Shown in pieces: positions 1-8,598 of a stretch of 64,000 nt of DNA. The notes beneath the pieces are model-generated. The model saw only the letters and a program-made list of their open reading frames with translations. It searched no databases and was not told the DNA's origin. Made by a program: the position numbers and the translations under genes. Position 1 is the stretch's first letter, and every line of letters starts with the position of its first letter. This stretch comes from JADHUC01 sp964623055 (GTDB lineage: Bacteria; Planctomycetota; Planctomycetia; Pirellulales; Pirellulaceae): the NCBI GenBank assembly GCA_964623055.1, contig CAZURK010000023.1, positions 1-64,000 on the forward strand, written 5' to 3'.

Positions 1-562
1 CGTTCTTGGCAAAGAACTGGCCAAAATGCCACCAGGAAAGGACACAGTCGACCGGCGTCCACGGTTCTCGCTGGAGCCCCGTTTCCTGGAACAGATAGTG
101 TTCATGCTCCTCGTTCTTTGCGAAGTAGTCATTAACGCCCGCACTGTACGCTTTAAGCAAACCAAGCGTCTCGGGATCGAATTTGGCGATCACATCCTTG
201 GCTGACGCCGCAAACCCAAAGGCCCGCATAAGACGGTCATGCTCGAGCGTATTGTTTTGGCCAACTCCGCCGGTCTTCTTCTTATCGACCACGCCAAACA
301 CTTCGCTCATCCGTCCCTGGACCATGCGCAAAAAGTAGTACATTTGAAATCCACGATCTTGAGCTGCTGCATAGCCAAGGCCGTACATGGCCCCTTCGTC
401 GGTCTTGGCAAATACGTGGGGAACCCCCCAACCGTCGCGCAACAGCTCTACGTCACCGTACCGAGAGGATGAATCATCGCCATTCGCAGAGGCAGCGATC
501 AGCGCCGATGCGACGAACAGGCCGAAAACGACGGTGGTGAGTGTAGGACGATGGATCAACAT
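1..562 (-). CDS. Penicillin acylase family hydrolase, N-terminal part (cut by window edge)
   Basis: My own translation from the ATG at 562 reads leftward without a stop for 187 codons and runs off the window. It begins with a signal peptide (hydrophobic stretch about residues 8-25, ending near ASANGDD), so the product is exported. The next part, ELLRDGWGVPHVFAKTDEGA followed by MYGLGYAAAQDRGFQM, is the typical start of the alpha chain of penicillin acylase / acyl-homoserine-lactone acylase proteins. These are N-terminal nucleophile hydrolases that cleave amide bonds after autoproteolysis. The catalytic Ser at the start of the beta chain lies outside the window, so substrate and activity cannot be judged. 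The gene is divergent from the gene at 775, with about 210 bp between them. Confidence 0.88.
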   Translation of the reverse strand, partial: MLIHRPTLTTVVFGLFVASALIAASANGDDSSSRYGDVELLRDGWGVPHVFAKTDEGAMYGLGYAAAQDRGFQMYYFLRMVQGRMSEVFGVVDKKKTGGVGQNNTLEHDRLMRAFGFAASAKDVIAKFDPETLGLLKAYSAGVNDYFAKNEEHEHYLFQETGLQREPWTPVDCVLSWWHFGQFFAKN

Positions 563-639
563 GGGCTTCTCCTGGAACGATTGCGAAAATGCGGGGGTGG
601 AAATGCAGTCCATCCTTAAGACGACGATAGGAAGCCAAC

Positions 640-651
640 GGTAACGTTACC
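640..651. promoter_or_regulatory. Perfect 12-bp palindrome between divergent genes
   Basis: GGTAACGTTACC is a perfect dyad lying between the divergent starts at 562 and 775. The position and symmetry fit a dimeric regulator's operator, but there is only one copy and no regulator gene beside it. The rest of the 563-774 gap shows no gene. Confidence 0.3.
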
Positions 652-774
652 ACCGGCCTTTGTTTGACGTCTAGAATGGAAACGACTCCAACACTAGTGA
701 CATCTACCGCTCCTGGTCGGAATTGCCTCGTTTGACCCTGAGCCGGCAACTGGACTACAGAGAAAGGACCGACC

Positions 775-2811
775 GTGAATCTGCCCACGCATGTAACGAA
801 ACGTGTTGCTTGTCCGCGTTCATACGTATGGCCGCTAGTTGCGTTATTAGCCCTGAACTGGGGGGTGCATGCTTCGGACGAAGCCGACTCCAGACGAGAG
901 AATCCCTCGGCGAGCGAGCAGCCGGAAGTTTGGCTGTGCGCGGGGGACCGGATTGTCGATTTGCTTCAGCCGGGCGCGGAGTGGCCGTTCGTCAAGCAAC
1001 ACCTCACCGGCATCAAGTTATACATAGGCCAGTTGTCTGGATCGCGACGCCAACCGGCCGACGCTACCTCCGATCGACTGCGACAAATCGTGCGGTTGGC
1101 AAAGGCTCACGACCTCAAAGTCGCCGTGGAACTAGGCGGCTGCCTTGACTTCTCGCCGTTGGACGACACAGCAGGCGAATGGTCGGCGCGTCGCGAACTC
1201 GCGGCGATCGAGAACTTCTATTCTGCCGGTGGCAAGGTGGATTTCCTCGACATCGACGGACCGATCCGGCGCTTGATGCACCCGCACAAGCGTCGCGACG
1301 GTCGCAAGTTCGATTCTATCGAGAAGGCCGCGGATGAGCTTGTCGACGCGTTGCGCATTCATCGCGAAGCGCATCCGGAAACCCGGTACTGGTTGTTGAC
1401 CAATTTTCCGAACTGGGGTTGGCGCGGCGACGTCTCCTACCATGCCCGGGGGCCAGAGCGGCAAGATTACGGCGATTACGATCAAGTTGTGCGCATCGTG
1501 CTGGACAAGTTGCAGACTGCGGGAATTGCGCTGGACGGCGTGACCGTGGACAACCCGTATGATTACCTGACGGGCGAGCATCGTTCGGTGAAGATACCGG
1601 ATCCAAAGTCCGTGGATTGGCTCGGGCGAGTCAGAAGCTACGAAGACTTCTCACGAGAAAAAGGTCTCACGTTCAACCTGATCGCGAATTCGGAACGCGG
1701 CGGCCATGAGTCGGACGAACGGTTCTACCGGGAAACGCTCCAAATGGTGGACACTTACTTGCAGGCGGGCGGGAGACCGACGCGTTGGTTCGTGCAGAGC
1801 TGGTATACCTATCCCAAACAGATGGTGCCGGAGTCGTCACCTAATTCGATGACCGCCCTGGTCAAAGCCGTCACGCAGCGTGTCCGATCTGGCGTGCCGA
1901 CTCAGATTCGACGCGAAACGGCTGAGGAAAGGCCAGCCGATCCCCAACGGACACGCACGATCGCCAATGTTTCTTATGGCAACGAAGCACCGGAAGCCCA
2001 GAAACTGAACGCGTATCTCGTCCAGTCGCCGCGGCGTGTTCCCGTGATCGTGCAGATAATTAGTGGCGGATGGAACTCGTCATCGCCACGTGGGACGAAC
2101 GCTCAACCGTTCCAAGCCTATTTGGATGCGGGCATCTCGGTAGTCGTCGTGGCGCATAGGCCTGTCGGCGAATCCGTTCACTGGCCAGCCCCGGCGGACG
2201 ATGTGGCTCGGGCCATCCAATTCATCCGTGCCTACGCGAGCAGGTTGGGCATTGATCCGCGGCGGATTGCTGTGAAAGGGCGCTCGTCTGGTGGCCATGT
2301 GTCGCTGATGGTCGGCTTCGGGCCCGATCGGAGGAAACCAGAAAGTGAAGACCCGGTCGAGCGGCAGTCATCTCGTCCTACTTGTATCATCGCGGGCTCG
2401 GCGCCAACCGATCTCTCGCTTCAGATGAGCGAACTGCTTAAGAGTGCACAGCGTCGTGACTATCTGTGGGGACGGATGCGAGTACTGTTGGGTGCGGGAC
2501 AGAAGGAGTTGACCATCGACGAACTCGCGCAGAAGCTCAAACCGCTCTCGCCGATCGAATACGTCACCAAGGACTCGCCGCCGGTAATGCTGATGCACCC
2601 CGGACCGGCCGACGCCTTCTGGCCGGGCGATGCGAGGTTGAAGTGGGACGTCCACACGCCGATTACCGGCTTGATCCTTGCCAAAAAGCTGAAAGAACTG
2701 GGTGTGCCGCACGAACTGGTCATGCTGCCCGAAAGCCGGGAGCGTCGCAGCAGCGCGGCCATGGATCGCGAGTTGGCATTTCTACGCAAGTACTTGATCT
2801 CTCGCAAGTAG
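775..2811 (+). CDS. Secreted fusion: TIM-barrel-like domain plus alpha/beta-hydrolase (esterase) domain
   Basis: 678 aa, starting at GTG 775 behind AGAAAGGA. A signal peptide covers about residues 1-35. Residues ~50-375 look like a glycosidase-type barrel: repeated beta/alpha pattern, with IKLYIGQLSGS, KVAVELGG, DFLDIDGP, LLTNFPNWGW and GVTVDNPYDY as strand ends. I cannot name its family. Residues ~400-678 form an alpha/beta hydrolase of the BD-FAE/acetyl-esterase kind. It has an oxyanion-type segment near VQIISGGWNSSSP and the nucleophile elbow G502-R-S504-S-G506. An acid (PADAFWPGD) and a possible His follow, but the usual late catalytic His is not obvious. Inference: a polysaccharide-degrading enzyme joined to a de-esterifying domain. 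It is convergent with the FG-GAP gene, which ends 2 bp away. Confidence 0.75.
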   Translation: MNLPTHVTKRVACPRSYVWPLVALLALNWGVHASDEADSRRENPSASEQPEVWLCAGDRIVDLLQPGAEWPFVKQHLTGIKLYIGQLSGSRRQPADATSDRLRQIVRLAKAHDLKVAVELGGCLDFSPLDDTAGEWSARRELAAIENFYSAGGKVDFLDIDGPIRRLMHPHKRRDGRKFDSIEKAADELVDALRIHREAHPETRYWLLTNFPNWGWRGDVSYHARGPERQDYGDYDQVVRIVLDKLQTAGIALDGVTVDNPYDYLTGEHRSVKIPDPKSVDWLGRVRSYEDFSREKGLTFNLIANSERGGHESDERFYRETLQMVDTYLQAGGRPTRWFVQSWYTYPKQMVPESSPNSMTALVKAVTQRVRSGVPTQIRRETAEERPADPQRTRTIANVSYGNEAPEAQKLNAYLVQSPRRVPVIVQIISGGWNSSSPRGTNAQPFQAYLDAGISVVVVAHRPVGESVHWPAPADDVARAIQFIRAYASRLGIDPRRIAVKGRSSGGHVSLMVGFGPDRRKPESEDPVERQSSRPTCIIAGSAPTDLSLQMSELLKSAQRRDYLWGRMRVLLGAGQKELTIDELAQKLKPLSPIEYVTKDSPPVMLMHPGPADAFWPGDARLKWDVHTPITGLILAKKLKELGVPHELVMLPESRERRSSAAMDRELAFLRKYLISRK

Positions 2812-2812
2812 C

Positions 2813-4120
2813 TTATTGCCCGTGCATTTGCATGATCATCAGCCTGCCCGATTGCCAGGACTTGGGCTTGCCACGGGGACTCCAGCGTGGGCTACCGAGA
2901 ACGAGTTCCTCCTTGCTGCCAGCCACGATTTGAGCAGCAACGGCTCCGCTGCACCAATGGCTGGAAGCGCCGGGTGGACGGCGAAAGAAGACAGGATCCT
3001 TGTCTCGATCGGCCCCATCCCATACGTAAGTTCCCACGGGCAAGCTCATGAAGGCGATGTCGGGAGTATCGTCGCCGATGAAGTCCACGGCTCGCGCACG
3101 GTAGCCGAGGATGCCGTTTTCGACCGGCCGGGGCGAGTAATTCCGCACCGACTCGCCCGGACGGAAGACGAATCCCATACCCGCGTCGATGATCGGCAGC
3201 ACATCCTTGCGTGGGCTGCCCACCAGGATCGTTTGATCTCGAGCGTCGATCGACATTCCCCAACGAACGATCCGGTCGTCGACCGAAGCAAGATTATCCT
3301 CGAAGACTCGGCGTTCGGCCGCCGTGCCGTCCTGACCGATCGGACCGAGGTAGAGCATAAGTTGCCCTGCGCCCTCGATACCCCGTGAATTCGTATTCCA
3401 GATGGCGCCGACGCAAAGGTCATCCTTGCCGTCACTGTTCCAATCGCATACAGCCAGATCGTGACCGAAGTTGGCGAATCCTTCCTTCTGATGATTGCGA
3501 AGGACGACTTCGCGCCGATTATCCAGCCGGCCCTTCAAATTGAAAAACACGCTGGTCGTCCCAGTGCTCGGTCCTCCCGACACTCCAGGCGAACTGGCGG
3601 CCACATCCGGTTTTTCATCTGAGTTGAAATCGCCTACTGCCACGTCGTTCCCGAACATTCCCTTCTCTCGCGGCTCGCCTGAGATCAGCTTGAGAGGACA
3701 CGCCTCGCCCCGGGAGCACACCCAAACAGCACCAGCGCCCTGCACATCTCCGCTCTTTGCCCGAGGAGCTGCGATGACCAATTCATCGCCCGCCAGTCCG
3801 TCGAGATTGGCAGCAGTAATCTTGTTGCCGAATCGGTCGTCTCGGCTGAGGCCATCGACGGTAACGACTTCGTGCTTTGCGAACTCGGGTCCCAGGAATA
3901 CATAGATGCAATTCTCGCCCGGCGCTCCTCCTGCCACGTCCAGCACCCCGTCAGCATTCCAATCCAACACGGCCACCGAATGGCCCAATTGAGCACCCTT
4001 GGACGGCGTGACGCCTGGATGCGGAATCACTTGGTATGTCGGCTCCGCCGCGTGCGCCACGAGCGTGACTAACGAGGTGGTGACCACGGAGAGAAATATT
4101 GTCCGAAGAAAAGACGTCAT
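2813..4120 (-). CDS. Secreted FG-GAP/integrin-alpha-like beta-propeller protein
   Basis: 435 aa with a clear signal peptide (residues 1-24, cleavage near AHA-AEP). The rest consists of FG-GAP style blades: LGHSVAVLDWNADGVLDVAGGAP, FGNKITAANLDGLAGDELVIAAP, FGNDVAVGDFNSDEKPDVAAS and FGHDLAVCDWNSDGKDDLCVG, each with a DxDxDG-type calcium loop. Such propellers are secreted binding modules; no catalytic domain is attached. The start overlaps the end of the 132-aa gene by 4 bp (ATGA), which makes it the last gene of an operon sigma / anti-sigma-like / coiled-coil / FG-GAP. That context suggests it is an envelope output or sensor of the sigma factor. No ligand can be assigned. Confidence 0.85.
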   Translation of the reverse strand: MTSFLRTIFLSVVTTSLVTLVAHAAEPTYQVIPHPGVTPSKGAQLGHSVAVLDWNADGVLDVAGGAPGENCIYVFLGPEFAKHEVVTVDGLSRDDRFGNKITAANLDGLAGDELVIAAPRAKSGDVQGAGAVWVCSRGEACPLKLISGEPREKGMFGNDVAVGDFNSDEKPDVAASSPGVSGGPSTGTTSVFFNLKGRLDNRREVVLRNHQKEGFANFGHDLAVCDWNSDGKDDLCVGAIWNTNSRGIEGAGQLMLYLGPIGQDGTAAERRVFEDNLASVDDRIVRWGMSIDARDQTILVGSPRKDVLPIIDAGMGFVFRPGESVRNYSPRPVENGILGYRARAVDFIGDDTPDIAFMSLPVGTYVWDGADRDKDPVFFRRPPGASSHWCSGAVAAQIVAGSKEELVLGSPRWSPRGKPKSWQSGRLMIMQMHGQ

Positions 4121-4515
4121 TTGCCATCCTCAACTTTTTTGGATTGATCAGTTGGCGTCTGTCTGTTTCGCATGTTGTAGTCGACTCGCAACTTGACCGT
4201 CCTGAATCGCTCGGGCCCGACAATTCGGCGAAGTTCAAGCTGGAGACGATGGTAGTTCTTCAGCAAATCTCGCTGCAGGCTTGCGATTCGTTCCTGAAGC
4301 TCCGCAATACGTCGCTCGTCCAATTCGTAATCGGCGTACGCACCAATCAGTTCCTGCTGCGCGCTCACCAATTGCCTTCTAACGACACCATCCTGCTTTT
4401 TCACCGCGGCAACCAATCGCTGGATTCTCGCGGCCTGCTGCTCAGTCAAGGGCGGCGGTTCGGATGGGCGGCCTTCAGCCCCCAGTATCACGACGGCAGT
4501 AATCAACTGGATCAT
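4117..4515 (-). CDS. Small exported coiled-coil protein (Spy/CpxP-like architecture)
   Basis: 132 aa. A short hydrophobic N-terminus (IQLITAVVILGAEG) is followed by an almost wholly helical region rich in Q, E, R and L (TEQQAARIQRLVAAVKKQDG, ERRIAELQERIASLQRDLLK). This resembles the periplasmic metal or stress-sensing Spy/CpxP/CnrX proteins found with sigma/anti-sigma pairs in planctomycetes; I infer this from architecture only. It overlaps both neighbours by 4 bp and is therefore translationally coupled in the sigma-factor operon. The C-terminal tail is charged and lacks a membrane segment. Confidence 0.65.
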   Translation of the reverse strand: MIQLITAVVILGAEGRPSEPPPLTEQQAARIQRLVAAVKKQDGVVRRQLVSAQQELIGAYADYELDERRIAELQERIASLQRDLLKNYHRLQLELRRIVGPERFRTVKLRVDYNMRNRQTPTDQSKKVEDGK

Positions 4516-4931
4516 TCGGCTTCCTCCGCGAGGGCTTCCAGGCAGTTCAATGTCACAAACTGATGTTCGGAAATGACACCAAGTGAGATTACCGGCGGTG
4601 GATCCGCCAGGAACTCCGATTCTAGTTCCGCCAGCCCCAGATCCTCCAGATCCATATCGGGCCGTTTCAGGTCCTTGGTCTTGCTGGCGATTTGGTTGCT
4701 GACTGGCGAGTGGTCAACGAGCCAAAGAGATGCCAAACTGATCATTGTCAGTACGACAACGGCCGCACCGGCATACCCCGCTCGCATAAATCTCCGCCGC
4801 CGTCTCACCTTGCCGAAAACACGCGACTCGACTTCCGCTGGACGGTCCCTACACGGCAAATCTGTCGCGAGTCGACGAATCTGTTCATCGACCGCTCCGT
4901 CTTCCGTCCAAGGGGAGGGTTCCTGCGTCAT
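4512..4931 (-). CDS. Single-pass membrane protein, probable anti-sigma factor
   Basis: 139 aa from ATG 4931 (MTQEPSPW...). A longer frame opens 14 codons upstream, but its extra residues only repeat sequence inside the preceding sigma gene. About 60 cytoplasmic residues precede one membrane helix (AGYAGAAVVVLTMISLASLWL), and an acidic extracytoplasmic part follows. It overlaps the end of the ECF sigma gene by 47 bp, the classical arrangement of a sigma factor and its membrane anti-sigma factor. No zinc-finger (ZAS) motif HxxxCxxC is present, so it would be a non-ZAS type. Function is inferred from topology and gene order. Confidence 0.65.
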   Translation of the reverse strand: MTQEPSPWTEDGAVDEQIRRLATDLPCRDRPAEVESRVFGKVRRRRRFMRAGYAGAAVVVLTMISLASLWLVDHSPVSNQIASKTKDLKRPDMDLEDLGLAELESEFLADPPPVISLGVISEHQFVTLNCLEALAEEAE

Positions 4932-5493
4932 TGTCAATCTCCTCCAGCACTCGCCGCAAACGCTGCCTGGCACGAGCCAGCCTCATTTTGAGAGCGTCGC
5001 GCGTGGCATCGAGTATTCCTGCAATCTCCGCCAGACTCCGCTGCTCGAAATAGTACAGGTGGACCAGTATTCGATCGTCTTCTTTCAGTGTGGCGATCGC
5101 CCGATCCAATTCAGCGACAATGTATTGCCGTTGTTCATCGGCAATCAGTTCCTCCGCGGGATTCGGGGCCAGGCCGCGCTCACTGCCGCTCGATGCCAAT
5201 CGCTTTCGCTTCCACCAACGGCGCCGACCGCGCTGCAGATCGAGCGTTGTTCGCACGGCAATCCGATAGATCCAAGTTTCGGGACTGGTTTCTCCACGCC
5301 ACTGGCCCGCCTTGCACCAAATTTTGTAGAAGGCTTCGACCGTCGCGTCTTCCGCCAGAGCTCCATCACCAGCCACGCGATGTGCCACACGAAAGACCCG
5401 TTGCTCGTAACGCCGGATAAGCTCCGCGAGCGCGCTGTCATCTCCCCGCCGACACCGGCGCAGCAGTTGTCCGTCGTCGACAGGCGATTCCAT
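4885..5493 (-). CDS. ECF-family RNA polymerase sigma factor
   Basis: 202 aa. Region 2 is at residues ~10-80 (GDDSALAELIRRYEQRVFRVAHR ... DATVEAFYKIWCKAGQWRGE, then a WIYRIAVRTTLDLQR -10-recognition helix). Region 4 is at ~130-190 with DRAIATLKEDDRILVHLYYF and the helix-turn-helix SLAEIAGILDATRDALKMRL. The size is normal for the family. It is the first gene of a four-gene operon with overlapping starts (anti-sigma-like, coiled-coil, FG-GAP) and probably controls its own operon in response to an envelope cue. The gap to the divergent gene at 5737 (243 bp) should hold both promoters; I did not recognise a convincing ECF motif. Confidence 0.9.
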   Translation of the reverse strand: MESPVDDGQLLRRCRRGDDSALAELIRRYEQRVFRVAHRVAGDGALAEDATVEAFYKIWCKAGQWRGETSPETWIYRIAVRTTLDLQRGRRRWWKRKRLASSGSERGLAPNPAEELIADEQRQYIVAELDRAIATLKEDDRILVHLYYFEQRSLAEIAGILDATRDALKMRLARARQRLRRVLEEIDNDAGTLPLDGRRSGR

Positions 5494-5736
5494 GTCTCTG
5501 GGCTCTCGCGTGCTGGCAATAAGAAAGACGCCGCCGTGCCCAAGGCGGTAACAAAACTACGAGACGTTGCGCCATTCTGCCAGCGGCCTGTGCTCGCGCC
5601 AAGCGTTGCCGAACCTCCTGGTGCGCCACGCCTTGCGTTACCACCATTGCCACAACGGCGTCTTCTCGGTAAACGAAAGACCACAGCAAAGGTGGATCAC
5701 GCAGGACAAGACATCGAACCCCCAGAAGGACAACGA

Positions 5737-8013
5737 ATGTCAGACATGAGATTTGCGGTCGGTGTAGCTTCTGTATTGGTGTATGCCGTGCCGGCCAGCG
5801 GGCAACTGGAAAAACTCCCAGCATTCGGTGATCACTGGTACGTGGCACCGTCTCCCGATCCGGAGCGTCTTGAAGTGGAAAACGGGCAGACGTTTCGTAT
5901 TCACGGTTTGGTCGAAGTCCCTTACCCAGCGTCCTGCAGCGCCTTTGCTAAGAGTTCCTACTTGGTCGACGAGAGTTCAACGTTGCGCCTCGGTTTCAAA
6001 CGAGGCAAAGTCGAAACGGATTCCTTTCACTTCCGTTATGGTTTTGCGGTGGTCTCACGCGGCACGCGAATCGTCCTCTATCATCATTTGGCGCCCAGTT
6101 GGCAGGGGGAACGCGGCTGGAATCTCCAGCGAACCACTCGGGATACGGACGGAAAAGTCGAAACGCGACATCAGACCGTCTTTCACCTGCGCGACGAATT
6201 GATTGCCAGCTATCCGTCAAAGTTCTCGATGCCGACGTTTTTCGACACCCCGGAGGTCGTCCAACTCGATGTGTCCAGCAAAGGTCTGAAGGTCACTCGT
6301 AACGGTGCAAGCAGGACCGTGGCTTTCGAGATCGGCGGGGAAGTCGAGGTCGCCTTTTTCGTGTCCGGCGATTTTCACCCGATCCATCTCGACTTTGAAA
6401 TCACCGAGTTGACGGTCGTCGGAACTCCGGGCGACAAACAACTGCAACTCGGCCCCGGCAGCTATCTGGCTTCGGCCAACATCGTCAAGGGGCTCAAGGA
6501 ACTGCCTCCTGTCGAGAGGTTCGATCCGTCCAAGGCGGTCAGAGAGACGACCAAGGACACCAATCTACTCGGCGTAACGCTACGCGGTTCATGGCCCACA
6601 AATCGGTGGTATGAGTTCATAAACGAATCTCGTGCAATCGGATACAACACGATCAGCCTGGATCTCCCTTGGGGACAGGTTGAACGTGAACCGGGCGTAT
6701 TCGATTTCAAGCGTTTCGACGACGCGATTGCGTACGCTGCCAACCGCGGCTACTTCTTGCAGCTCAAACCTTGGTGGGTTCGTTGTTCCTATCCGATCTG
6801 GGTCAGTCCTGCTCTGGAACAGGAGTGTCATCCGGCCGAAGGCAAGACATGGGCTCCGCAACTGACTTTTGCCGACCCCGAACTGAGTGCTCGCATTGCC
6901 CGATATTCAGGCGAGATTGCGCGGCGCTACAAAGGGTACCCCAACGTCTTCTACACTCCGGTCTGCGGACCGTCTGCCGAGATGGAATACTCCCACGGGC
7001 AATACTGCGATTATGGCCCCGCGGCCACGGCCCGCTTTGCACGGTGGTTGAAGAAGAAGTACGTCAAGATCGCTACGCTCAATCAGGCGTGGGGAAGCGA
7101 GCACGCGGATTTCTCCGCGGCGAAGGCCCCGCATCTGGGCAACAAAGCCAAACGCGAGTTGCCGGACCTCGATCCTGCCTTCTTCGACTTCATGGCATTT
7201 CGCGAGGACATGCTCAAAGAGTTGATGACTCAGATCTACGCGGCCATGAAGGCGGCCGATCCTGATTGCCAATTGGGCATCCAGGTCGGGCGAACCCATG
7301 ACGGTCCGATGCTGACCAAACGCGGTACTCCGGGCATTCACTATTGGGCGAAACCGTATGAGTGGATCATCGCCGATCCGCAGCCGCAAAGACGGACGGA
7401 CAGCGCAGGCTACATCGTTGACTTCATCCGCGCCGGCAACAAGATTCCGAGCGTCGAGCAGACTACGTATCAGTCTTACGCCGACGACCCCGCGGTGTTC
7501 TGGGAGTTCACGTGGCAGGTCTGGCAACACGGGGGGCCCTTGATGCTGATCGCCAATTGCGCCCCGCATTCCGATGTGGAAGGTATACGCACCAGCCGCA
7601 GAAGCGCGGAGCAGATCGCTAACATCGCGAAGTTCGATCCTCCCAAGACCGCCATGTTCGTTTCCAAATGGGAACTCTATGCCTGGTACGCGGGTGATCG
7701 CTGGTTCGATTGCCGGCAGGCGTATAAACGCTTGACCGACGACAGCAAGTTGGTTATCGACGTCATCAATGGCGACATGATCAACAACATGCCGGGCTTG
7801 CTCGATCGCTACGACAAGATCGTGGTACCCTTCGCCGATGTCATTGACGAAGTGGAACAGGCGGCTCTAGCCGCTCACGCCGACAAACTGGTCATCGAAT
7901 CGCCGAAGGTCTTCGCACGGACCGTCTTGCGACTCAGGTCAGTCGGCGGCTTGGCCCCGATCATCGGTCTTCCGGACGCCCGGCCACAGCCATCGCGCGA
8001 TGGCGGTGGCTAG
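5737..8013 (+). CDS. Beta-galactosidase-like glycoside hydrolase (GH42-type), secreted
   Basis: 758 aa from ATG 5737 behind AGAAGGAC; the frame stays open far upstream, but that part is antisense to the sigma operon. The N-terminus is a weak signal peptide (MSDMRFAVGVASVLVYAVPASG). Residues ~30-240 form a beta-rich domain. A GH42/GH35-like TIM barrel follows: RGSWPTNRWYEFINESRAIG, DLPWGQVEREPGVFDFKRFD, QLKPWWVRCSYPIWVSP, then NVFYTPVCGPSAEMEY as candidate acid/base region and IPSVEQTTYQSY as candidate nucleophile region. The final ~25 residues run antisense through the end of the neighbouring VTT gene and look unlike the rest, so the native C-terminus may be lost. Probable role: hydrolysis of galactosides outside the cytoplasm. 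Confidence 0.78.
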   Translation: MSDMRFAVGVASVLVYAVPASGQLEKLPAFGDHWYVAPSPDPERLEVENGQTFRIHGLVEVPYPASCSAFAKSSYLVDESSTLRLGFKRGKVETDSFHFRYGFAVVSRGTRIVLYHHLAPSWQGERGWNLQRTTRDTDGKVETRHQTVFHLRDELIASYPSKFSMPTFFDTPEVVQLDVSSKGLKVTRNGASRTVAFEIGGEVEVAFFVSGDFHPIHLDFEITELTVVGTPGDKQLQLGPGSYLASANIVKGLKELPPVERFDPSKAVRETTKDTNLLGVTLRGSWPTNRWYEFINESRAIGYNTISLDLPWGQVEREPGVFDFKRFDDAIAYAANRGYFLQLKPWWVRCSYPIWVSPALEQECHPAEGKTWAPQLTFADPELSARIARYSGEIARRYKGYPNVFYTPVCGPSAEMEYSHGQYCDYGPAATARFARWLKKKYVKIATLNQAWGSEHADFSAAKAPHLGNKAKRELPDLDPAFFDFMAFREDMLKELMTQIYAAMKAADPDCQLGIQVGRTHDGPMLTKRGTPGIHYWAKPYEWIIADPQPQRRTDSAGYIVDFIRAGNKIPSVEQTTYQSYADDPAVFWEFTWQVWQHGGPLMLIANCAPHSDVEGIRTSRRSAEQIANIAKFDPPKTAMFVSKWELYAWYAGDRWFDCRQAYKRLTDDSKLVIDVINGDMINNMPGLLDRYDKIVVPFADVIDEVEQAALAAHADKLVIESPKVFARTVLRLRSVGGLAPIIGLPDARPQPSRDGGG

Positions 8014-8598
8014 CAGCGGCAAAGCGATCGAAGCGGCGATGGCGATCGGAAGCTGGACACGGTCTCCCAAAGCGGCATAAGCGGCCGCAATCCCGAGGTT
8101 GCTAAGTCCTACGGCGACCAGGAAATGCCACCAACTCAGCCGTGTCGTCCCCATCAGCAGCACGCTCGCTTCGGCCAGCACGGGGATGGGCCGTGCCAGG
8201 ACCAACACGAGAATCCCCCACCGCGTGGCCAAGGCATCGGTCCGCGCCAACTCTTGATCGCTGCTGAGCCAGCGTGCCAGCGGCCGGCCGAAGACGCGGA
8301 CCAGCCAGAACGCAATCACCGCGCCGGCCGTCATACCGCACCACGACGCGCCGGCGCCGCCCCAGAACCCCAGTACCCGTCCGGCAACCGTACTGACCAC
8401 GCTGGACGGAACCGGCAGCAAGATGTCGCTGGCCAGCACTCCAATCACCGCGATCGCCACCGTGCCGGGAGACAACTCGGCGCCCAGCCAGCCGGTGATG
8501 CGTGCTTCCAGCTTCTCCCCAAAGATCAGAAATGGAACGATCGGGATCGCCAGCACCGCGGCGATCAACAGCAGTTGTCGAACAAGGTGACCACTCAC
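7939..8598 (-). CDS. VTT/DedA-family membrane protein
   Basis: 219 aa, about six membrane helices. The VTT (SNARE-associated Golgi) core is visible as ASDILLPVPSSVVSTVAG, the re-entrant segment GFWGGAGASWCGMTAGAVIA, then RWLSSDQELARTDALATRWG and LVLARPIPVLAEASVLLMGT. Bacterial relatives (DedA, YqjA, TMEM64-like) are lipid scramblases or transporters needed for envelope homeostasis. I chose GTG 8598 rather than the ATG at 8733. The upstream 45 codons are antisense-free but coincide in another frame with the tail of a Gfo/Idh/MocA gene, and GTG 8598 overlaps that gene's TGA as GTGA, a normal translational-coupling arrangement. The 3' end overlaps the convergent GH42 gene by 75 bp. Confidence 0.85.
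   Translation of the reverse strand: MSGHLVRQLLLIAAVLAIPIVPFLIFGEKLEARITGWLGAELSPGTVAIAVIGVLASDILLPVPSSVVSTVAGRVLGFWGGAGASWCGMTAGAVIAFWLVRVFGRPLARWLSSDQELARTDALATRWGILVLVLARPIPVLAEASVLLMGTTRLSWWHFLVAVGLSNLGIAAAYAALGDRVQLPIAIAASIALPLLATAIARWLWPGVRKTDDRGQAAD

Noticed and set aside
4573..5736. Long open extension (388 codons) upstream of the GH42-like start
   Set aside because: It is antisense to the sigma and anti-sigma genes and shows no protein-like pattern; the signal peptide and ribosome-binding site are at 5737.
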